Below are positions 8,474 to 14,105 of a stretch of 20,200 nt of DNA, in pieces (position 1 is the stretch's first letter; each line of letters starts with the position of its first letter). Origin of the DNA: CAZIWJ01 sp964542855 (GTDB lineage: Bacteria; Bacteroidota; Bacteroidia; Cytophagales; Cyclobacteriaceae); assembly GCA_964542855.1 (NCBI GenBank), contig CAZIWJ010000039.1, positions 1 through 20,200 of the forward strand. The letters run 5' to 3'. Made by a program: the position numbers and the translations under genes. The notes under the pieces were generated by a model. The model searched no databases, was not told where the DNA came from, and worked only from the letters and a program-made list of their open reading frames with translations.

Positions 8474-9271
8474 CTATTCCACCTCTCGAATACTGTATAT
8501 TTCTATGGATTTGGATGGCCCGGGATAAGCCAGACAAATTACTTTGTCGCTCTGGTAAGGTTCTGAGTATGCAAATTCTATTTCGTAAGTCTTGCCTCTT
8601 TCCGGCCTTTTCACCGAGTTGGCTACTTTAGCCGGCTGAAAATAAAACTGATCATCAACTGATTCCGGGGTTAACCAGCGGTTACCCCATACCCCATCGC
8701 CGCATACTACGTTTTCGGCTTTAACCTTTGCTGTCTGTCGGTTTTTAGGATACGTAAGGTAAACAACCTGCTCGCTGGTGGTATTCTGAATTACATAGGT
8801 AAAAGGGAAAGCCCTCAGGATCAACGAATCCTGGTAAAAATCACTTAAAGCTACTCTCAACCCTGAAGTAAGCAGCGCTTCGCACATATCGGGGCCTTCC
8901 GGCTGGCGATGATAAAGTGACAGGCGGATGAAGTTATCGTGATACTCACCGTCCCAAACCACGTTGAACTGATGAGGTTTGCAACCACCGCTGTACTGAA
9001 CAAACAGGGAAAGTGAATCATCTTCAACCCGCACGTCGGTTATTGAAAAGTTAAGCAGTTCATCGGGCACGCCCGGATCCTTAACCGGCTCGTAATTACG
9101 GTTAATAATCAGCTCATTACTCAACGTGGTATCAGTAACTGTAGGGGAAGAAGAAGCATTTAACATACTATCTTCCTCGCAAGAGGTAAACGCTGCTCCT
9201 GCCAGCCAGATGAACCAGATCACGAAAATTGGGATCTGGTACCTGGGACTATTCTTTGGGTTAGTTTGCAT
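8474..9271 (-). CDS. Uncharacterised lipoprotein, first gene of the sigma-factor operon
   Basis: This 265-residue protein starts at an ATG. The signal peptide has an unusually long basic and polar n-region (MQTNPKNSPRYQ) and a hydrophobic core ending in a lipobox (AFTSC, C31), followed by acidic residues EED. The mature part is predicted to be mostly beta-strand. It has three isolated cysteines, in SGGCKPH (a motif I have seen in unannotated Bacteroidota lipoproteins), DMCEAL and VVCGDG. I recognise no named domain. Its stop is 27 bases before the sigma gene on the same strand, so the two are probably cotranscribed. It could be a surface or periplasmic sensor for that module, but this rests only on position. 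Confidence 0.72.
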   Translation of the reverse strand: MQTNPKNSPRYQIPIFVIWFIWLAGAAFTSCEEDSMLNASSSPTVTDTTLSNELIINRNYEPVKDPGVPDELLNFSITDVRVEDDSLSLFVQYSGGCKPHQFNVVWDGEYHDNFIRLSLYHRQPEGPDMCEALLTSGLRVALSDFYQDSLILRAFPFTYVIQNTTSEQVVYLTYPKNRQTAKVKAENVVCGDGVWGNRWLTPESVDDQFYFQPAKVANSVKRPERGKTYEIEFAYSEPYQSDKVICLAYPGPSKSIEIYSIREVE

Positions 9272-9295
9272 GAGTTATTGGCGTTAATTATCCAC

Positions 9296-9324
9296 ATGAC
9301 GTGAACGGTATTCAAAACGCTGCA
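9296..9324 (-). promoter_or_regulatory. Candidate ECF-type promoter of the lipoprotein/sigma/barrel operon
   Basis: On the minus strand a TGCAGC element (9319-9324) and a CGTCAT element (9296-9301) are 17 bases apart, and the second lies about 25 bases before the lipoprotein ATG. GCAAC-like -35 and CGTC-like -10 elements are typical of ECF promoters, so the operon may be autoregulated by its own sigma factor. The -35 half is imperfect and this is a by-eye match. Confidence 0.3.
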
Positions 9325-9345
9325 ACCCCCGAAAACTTTTTGCGT

Positions 9346-9375
9346 AAAAAAAGCCGTTCTGGGAGAACGGCTTTT
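9346..9375 (-). terminator. Rho-independent terminator of the fasciclin gene, possibly bidirectional
   Basis: A perfect 12-bp inverted repeat (9349-9360 with 9364-9375; core AGCCGTTCT) surrounds a GGG loop. In minus-strand orientation the stem is followed by a run of seven T (9346-9352 on the plus strand are A, partly inside the stem), the classic intrinsic terminator form. It lies about 40 bases after the fasciclin stop and ahead of the lipoprotein promoter, so it insulates the two units. Confidence 0.88.
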
Positions 9376-9414
9376 CATTTATCCTGTGCGGTTACCTGTG
9401 AAACGAATAATAGT

Positions 9415-11310
9415 TTACGGTAGTAAAACGGCGTCTACTGCGTGCACTACTCCGTTCGTTCCCTGGATATCAGTAATAATAATATTTACATCACCACTAT
9501 TGCTGTTGGCAGTAATGGTTACACCATCGTTGGCTACGTTCACTTGAAAATCATTATCGGAAGCGCCCGTTAACGTTTCAATAACGTCTCCGTCGCTCAG
9601 TTCACCGGCGGTAACGTTGCCATTAGCTACGTGATACAGCAGTACATTCACCAGGTCATCGCCGGTAGGTACGCTTTCCAGGGCGCCGAAAGCATCGTCG
9701 GTGGGAGCAAACACGGTAAAAGGACCGTCTCCACTTAAGGTTCCTACTAAATCTGCTGAAGTTAATGCACTAACCAGTTCGGTAAACCTTCCGTCGTTCA
9801 CGGCAAGGTCAACTACTGACGGCGGCGTTAATACGCCATTCAGTACGTGCACAATTCCGTTATCTGTAGTAATATCAACCAGGTTGGTATTAATATCTAC
9901 GTTACCATTTAGTGTAAAGCCGGGGCCTGCTTTCAGCGAAACGTTTGTTTCTTCAGGGCCGGGGCTCAGTGTACTCAGGTAAGCAGGCGCATCACCTTCG
10001 CCCGGTACGGCTGAAGAGGGCACTTCCTGTCCCAACACGTGGTACAGCAGAATATTCGTAAGCGCATCTGAAGCCAGCAGCGCCTCAGCGTCGGCAATGC
10101 CGTCGTTGGCTGCAATGAAATCGGCAAAAGCGTCGTTGGTTGGCGCAAACACCGTGTAAGTAGCTTCACCATCAGCAAGCGTTTCTACCAGTTCAGCTTC
10201 TTCCAGCGCTGCAATCAGGGTAGTGAAAGCCCCATCTGCGTTGTACACCGCGGGTTCCAGTACAGTTCCCAGCGGAAGCGTGGCAATTGAAGGCAACAGC
10301 ACCTGGTCAATTACGTGCACTACGCCGTTGCTCGCTTCAATGTTGTTTAGGGTTCCGTCAACGTTAACCCCATCGTTAATTACCACGCCACTGGTGGCAT
10401 CAATGGTTAAGCTTTCACCTTCCAGGGTAGTTTCTTCAGTTCCCAGGTCGGCCGCTAACTTACCGCCGGCCAGGATGTGGTACTGCAGTACGCGTTCCAG
10501 TACAAAAAGCGGAATATCATCCACGCTCTCGTAGGCCGCATCACCTTCAAGGCCACGGGCAGTATTCAGGGTATTTAACAAGCTGGCGAAGGCCTCATTT
10601 GTTGGAGCAAATACGGTGATATCGGCCGCATCATCACCGGCAGTTTCCAGTAGCCCGGGCGTTCTGACTAATGCCTGTACCAGTGAGCTTAATGCATCGG
10701 TTTCGGTAGCAATTTCAGCGATGTTATCAACATCAGGCTGACGGAGCGACGGGGGAAGCAGTACGTTATCAATTCCGTGAATAACTCCGTTGGTAGCAGA
10801 AATATCAAATACACCGGTTCCGGTTTTTACGTTCACTCTACTGTTCAGTGTTATCGAACCACCGTTATTTTCAATACCGATGTTTGGTCCTTCGAGGGTA
10901 GCAATGCTATCGCCATCGCTTAGGTCGTTGGAAGTTAGGGTTCCGGGAACCACGTGATATTGCAGGATAGTTCGGAGTGCTGCGGTATCGGCTACTACAT
11001 CGTTTACACCGGAAAAACGACCGTCTTCAGCGATGAAGCTGTTGAATGCGTCGTTATCGGGAGCAAATACGGTAAACTCACCGTTTTCATCACCCAGCGC
11101 CTGAACAAGGTCAGGGTAAATTTGCAGCGCCGTAAGCAAGGTGCTGAAGTTGCTGTTCCCGGTTACAATTTCGGCAATTGTTTCATCCGGCTCGCCTGGC
11201 TGGGGCGTAGGTGCCGGATCTGAATCATCATCACAGGCACTAAACAGTACCAGCGACGAAAGAACCATAATCAGGGTGGTCTTAAACCATTGTGTTGCGA
11301 ATGTTCTCAT
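9415..11310 (-). CDS. Lipoprotein with four fasciclin (FAS1) domains
   Basis: This 631-residue protein has a signal peptide with lipobox LFSAC (C26) and an acidic Asp-rich stretch after it, a pattern often seen in surface-exposed Bacteroidota lipoproteins. Four FAS1 domains follow at about 45-187, 196-341, 350-498 and 500-631. Each has the FAS1 hallmarks: TVFAPxxxAF in the first half, a YHV or YHI strand mid-domain, and a final VxHxxxxVL strand (GVIHGI, GVVHVI, GIVHVL, GVVHAV). FAS1 domains mediate adhesion or ligand binding at the cell surface. Conserved motifs are kept in all four copies with no frameshift. The gene appears monocistronic: a terminator sits after it and the next gene upstream is divergent. 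The ligand is unknown. Confidence 0.93.
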   Translation of the reverse strand: MRTFATQWFKTTLIMVLSSLVLFSACDDDSDPAPTPQPGEPDETIAEIVTGNSNFSTLLTALQIYPDLVQALGDENGEFTVFAPDNDAFNSFIAEDGRFSGVNDVVADTAALRTILQYHVVPGTLTSNDLSDGDSIATLEGPNIGIENNGGSITLNSRVNVKTGTGVFDISATNGVIHGIDNVLLPPSLRQPDVDNIAEIATETDALSSLVQALVRTPGLLETAGDDAADITVFAPTNEAFASLLNTLNTARGLEGDAAYESVDDIPLFVLERVLQYHILAGGKLAADLGTEETTLEGESLTIDATSGVVINDGVNVDGTLNNIEASNGVVHVIDQVLLPSIATLPLGTVLEPAVYNADGAFTTLIAALEEAELVETLADGEATYTVFAPTNDAFADFIAANDGIADAEALLASDALTNILLYHVLGQEVPSSAVPGEGDAPAYLSTLSPGPEETNVSLKAGPGFTLNGNVDINTNLVDITTDNGIVHVLNGVLTPPSVVDLAVNDGRFTELVSALTSADLVGTLSGDGPFTVFAPTDDAFGALESVPTGDDLVNVLLYHVANGNVTAGELSDGDVIETLTGASDNDFQVNVANDGVTITANSNSGDVNIIITDIQGTNGVVHAVDAVLLP

Positions 11311-11431
11311 AAGTTTTTAAAGCAGTTTAGTTCTAAAATCTACCTGCATACACTATAAAACCAGACTTTTGTTACCGGTAGCAACCGTAACCAGCCACTT
11401 AACAGCCTTCAACCGTAGAATAAGGTCACTG

Positions 11432-11450
11432 AGTTGTTTACCAAACAACT
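11432..11450. promoter_or_regulatory. Perfect 8-bp inverted repeat before the PfkB kinase gene
   Basis: The arms AGTTGTTT (11432-11439) and AAACAACT (11443-11450) flank the 3-base spacer ACC, about 35 bases before the likely ATG of the kinase. It could be an operator or a weak 5'-leader hairpin. The sequence is not followed by a T-run, so it is unlikely to be a terminator. No regulator family is recognised. Confidence 0.4.
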
Positions 11451-11484
11451 GCAGCAGCAGAGGGTTAATAATGAAAATCATGTG

Positions 11485-12285
11485 ATGGCAAACCGAAAGA
11501 TTTTAGCAGTTAACAGTTTTCCAACCAACGGTAACGCCGGCCTGAAAGTAGTGATGAGTATACTGGATGTACGGTGTATACCGGTACCTACGCTACTGCT
11601 TTCGGGAATTGGTAGCATTTCCGGGCACGAGCGTTTTCATTACGACTTCGAACACCTGTTATCGGGTACCCTGGCCATTGCCCGGAAAAGGGAAGAACAA
11701 CTGGTTCTGTACGTGGGTTACCTGGGCAGTTCCGACCAGCCGGAAATCATTGCCCGTTACCTGAACGAGTACCAGGATGTAATTAAAAAGGTACTGGTAG
11801 ATCCGGTTTGCGGCGACCAGGGAAAGGCTTATGTACCTGAGGCCATTATACAATCCTGGCATACTCTGCTTGCCCGGGCCGATGTTATTCTGCCCAACGC
11901 CACCGAAGTAGCCCTGCTCACCGGCCAGGAACCTTCTGGCGAAATAGCAGACACTGAAACCTACGTTTACCAGTTGCAGGAAAAACACCCTCATTTAAAA
12001 GTACTGGTTACCAGTATGGTTCACAACCGGGGTATTGCCAACCGCCTGTACTACCAGAAGGAACTGGTCCACACTCACCTGCACGAGCAGATTCCCCGGC
12101 ACTTTTCCGGTACGGGCGATGCTTTTGCCAGCCTGGTTGCCGATGCGTATTACCTGAAAGGGCATACGCTGAAACAGAGCATGGCAATTGCCGGCGATAC
12201 GGTTAAAGCTTATCTTGAAAACAGCATGGCCAGGGGAAGTAAAGACCTGCTGGTTGACAGAGGGTTAGTTGAAAATGCTGAATAG
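11485..12285 (+). CDS. Pyridoxal-kinase-like PfkB family kinase
   Basis: From the ATG at 11485 this protein has 266 residues; an upstream in-frame TTG at 11434 would overlap an inverted repeat and is less likely. It resembles PdxK/PdxY pyridoxal kinases, which phosphorylate the 5'-hydroxyl of B6 vitamers using ATP. Visible signatures are YVGYLGS (76-82), DPVCGD (106-111), LPNATE (136-141, the family PNxxE), LVTSM, and GTGDAF (209-214) with the expected catalytic D212. The N-terminal substrate loop NSFPTNGNAG departs from the usual HVxxGxVGN pattern, so substrate choice is less certain; hydroxymethylpyrimidine-type or other PfkB substrates are possible. It is divergent from the fasciclin gene and convergent with trpB2. 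Confidence 0.8.
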   Translation: MANRKILAVNSFPTNGNAGLKVVMSILDVRCIPVPTLLLSGIGSISGHERFHYDFEHLLSGTLAIARKREEQLVLYVGYLGSSDQPEIIARYLNEYQDVIKKVLVDPVCGDQGKAYVPEAIIQSWHTLLARADVILPNATEVALLTGQEPSGEIADTETYVYQLQEKHPHLKVLVTSMVHNRGIANRLYYQKELVHTHLHEQIPRHFSGTGDAFASLVADAYYLKGHTLKQSMAIAGDTVKAYLENSMARGSKDLLVDRGLVENAE

Positions 12286-12544
12286 CAGTCGTCTCTATTC
12301 CGCCGGGATTTACCCTGTTCACGTTGCACTCCGGTAAAAATATTTAGATGCTAACCAGATCTTCCCGGTTCCACCAGCTAAAATTACATTACGCCTAACC
12401 GACTCCAAAAACTAAAATTGCACGCCAGCAAACTGCCCGGCCGGTTCCGGGAGGAAAAGGGTGTGTAGTCATTATGCTAATTATGTTGTGGCCGGCGGCT
12501 AATGGCAGGATAACGTTTCAATAGTTGTTGTGCCGTTGGTTACG

Positions 12545-12563
12545 AGGGCATTACAGATGCCCT
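12545..12563 (+). terminator. Hairpin with GTTTGTT tail, candidate plus-strand terminator
   Basis: The arms AGGGCAT (12545-12551) and ATGCCCT (12557-12563) pair perfectly around a 5-base loop and are followed by GTTTGTT on the plus strand. It lies about 260 bases after the kinase stop, so it would end a long 3' leader or a separate transcript. The tail is only partly T-rich. Confidence 0.45.
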
Positions 12564-12570
12564 GTTTGTT

Positions 12571-12603
12571 ACCCGGGTCGTCATTAAAAATAACGACCCG
12601 GGT
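12571..12603. terminator. Strong 11-bp hairpin between convergent genes
   Basis: The arms ACCCGGGTCGT (12571-12581) and ACGACCCGGGT (12593-12603) are exact complements around an 11-base AT-rich loop. On the plus strand GTGCTTTT follows; on the minus strand the stem lies about 45 bases past the trpB2 stop. The high GC stem makes it a probable terminator serving both convergent genes, with a better U-tract on the plus strand. Confidence 0.65.
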
Positions 12604-12645
12604 GTGCTTTTAAACTCTTGTTACCTCTAACAAACAGCCAGATGG

Positions 12646-14013
12646 TTAGTTGATTTCCGGTGTATCCAGTTCGGCAATCGACTTGGCTATCTCATCTTTG
12701 GTCAGTTCGTGTTCAACCAGTTTTCCAGAGAAGTAGGCATCGTAAGCACTCATGTCGAAGTTACCATGGCCACAAAGATTGAATAAAATGGTTCGGCTTT
12801 CGTTTGCCTCTTTTGCCGCTTCGGCCTCACGGATAGCGGTAGCAATGCCGTGGTTGGCTTCCGGGGCGGGAATAATTCCTTCGGCCCGCGCAAACTTAAT
12901 TCCTGCTTCAAAACATTCAATTTGGTTGTGGGCAACCGCTTCAATCAGTTCATCTTTCAACAACTGGCTTACAATTACGCCGGCTCCGTGGTAGCGAAGC
13001 CCACCGGCATGAATTCTTGCCGGCACAAAATTATGGCCCAGCGTGTACATGGGCATCAGTGGGGTTAGCCCTACTGAATCGCCAAAATCATAACGGAATA
13101 CCCCCCGGGTAAGCTTGGGGCACGATGCCGGTTCACTGGCCACGCACCTGATATTTTTTCCCTGGGTCAGGTTCAGTTGCAGGAAGGGAAGCGCTAACCC
13201 GGAAAAGTTCGATCCACCCCCGAAAGGTGCAATCACTACATCGGGCAGATCACCGGCCTTTTCCATCTGCTTTATGGCTTCCTGCCCAATAATAGTCTGG
13301 TGCATTAATACGTGGTTCAGTACCGATCCCAGCGCGTATTTTACTTCCGGGTTCTGGGCTGCCATTTCAACCGCTTCGGAAATGGCAATACCTAAGCTGC
13401 CCGGAGAATCGGGATTGGCTTCCAGGATTTTCCGGCCAGACTCCGTTAGGTTGCTGGGAGAAGGAATTACCTTCGCACCCCAACTGTTCATCATCGACTT
13501 CCGGTAAGGCTTTTGCTCGTGACTAATTTTTACCATGTACACTTCGCATTCCATGTCGAACAACTGGCAGGCGAAACTTAAAGCCGATCCCCACTGGCCG
13601 GCGCCGGTTTCGGTGGTGATTTTCTTTACTCCCTCTTGCTTGTTATAATAAGCCTGGGGCACGGCAGTATTCGGCTTGTGCGATCCGGAAGGGCTTGTCC
13701 CTTCGTACTTGTAATAAATCTTTGCCGGAGTATCGAGCACTTTCTCCAGGTTATAAGCCCGGTATAAAGGAGTAGGGCGCCATAGCGTGTAAACATCGCG
13801 CACTTCGTCGGGAATAGGCACCCAGCGCTCGGTCGTTACTTCCTGTTTAATCAGTTCCTCGGGAAAAAGCGGGGACAGGGAATCGGGCCCAATGGACTCG
13901 CGTGTTCCCGGATGCAACGGAGGCATGGGTTTATTGGGCATATCGGCCACAATGTTGTACCAGTGCTCGGGCATTTCCCTTTCACTCAGTGTAATCTTTC
14001 TTTCTTTGCTCAT
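12646..14013 (-). CDS. trpB2: TrpB2-type tryptophan synthase beta subunit
   Basis: This 455-residue PLP enzyme condenses indole with serine to give tryptophan (EC 4.2.1.20, beta reaction). The long N-terminal extension (through RWVPIP, about residue 68) and RPTPLYRAYNLE are typical of the TrpB2 branch rather than the roughly 400-aa TrpB1. The PLP lysine lies in SGSHKPNTA (K113), ETGAGQWGSA (135-144) carries the expected catalytic Glu, and GGGSNFSG (265-272) is the phosphate-binding loop. LCGHGNFDM near the C-terminus also fits. No trpA or other trp gene is next to it. TrpB2 members can act without TrpA, or on O-phosphoserine or in indole salvage. It lies 92 bases after the CHAT gene on the same strand. 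Confidence 0.92.
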   Translation of the reverse strand: MSKERKITLSEREMPEHWYNIVADMPNKPMPPLHPGTRESIGPDSLSPLFPEELIKQEVTTERWVPIPDEVRDVYTLWRPTPLYRAYNLEKVLDTPAKIYYKYEGTSPSGSHKPNTAVPQAYYNKQEGVKKITTETGAGQWGSALSFACQLFDMECEVYMVKISHEQKPYRKSMMNSWGAKVIPSPSNLTESGRKILEANPDSPGSLGIAISEAVEMAAQNPEVKYALGSVLNHVLMHQTIIGQEAIKQMEKAGDLPDVVIAPFGGGSNFSGLALPFLQLNLTQGKNIRCVASEPASCPKLTRGVFRYDFGDSVGLTPLMPMYTLGHNFVPARIHAGGLRYHGAGVIVSQLLKDELIEAVAHNQIECFEAGIKFARAEGIIPAPEANHGIATAIREAEAAKEANESRTILFNLCGHGNFDMSAYDAYFSGKLVEHELTKDEIAKSIAELDTPEIN

Positions 14014-14105
14014 CGCAGACTTGCTTTATAATTATTTATGTTATAGCCTGTTAATTTAATTACATTTCTGCGCAAGAAAAACACCCGGGCTGCCAATTGC
14101 TATTT

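Larger units (their letters stand above)
12286..12645. other. 360-bp spacer between convergent genes, with two hairpins
   Basis: No supported ORF was found in this stretch; the longest plus-strand candidates are under about 20 codons. Its 3' half contains two adjacent hairpins (12545-12563 and 12571-12603), annotated separately. The first 250 bases contain mostly unremarkable sequence with a CCGGCCGG palindrome near 12440-12450. An unannotated small RNA ending at the hairpins is conceivable, but I saw no clear promoter for one. Confidence 0.5.

Noticed and set aside
9319..9350. Plus-strand GCAACC followed 15 bases later by CGTAAA, resembling an ECF promoter
   Set aside because: It points toward a terminator and the antisense of the fasciclin gene, so it has no sensible target and is probably chance.
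12430..12460. CCGGCCGG and CCCGG/CCGGG palindromes as regulatory site
   Set aside because: Short GC palindromes without position or context; likely chance in a balanced-GC spacer.
14014..14105. Terminator between CHAT and trpB2 built on CCCGGG
   Set aside because: The palindrome has almost no loop and the stem is short; the following T-run alone is not enough.
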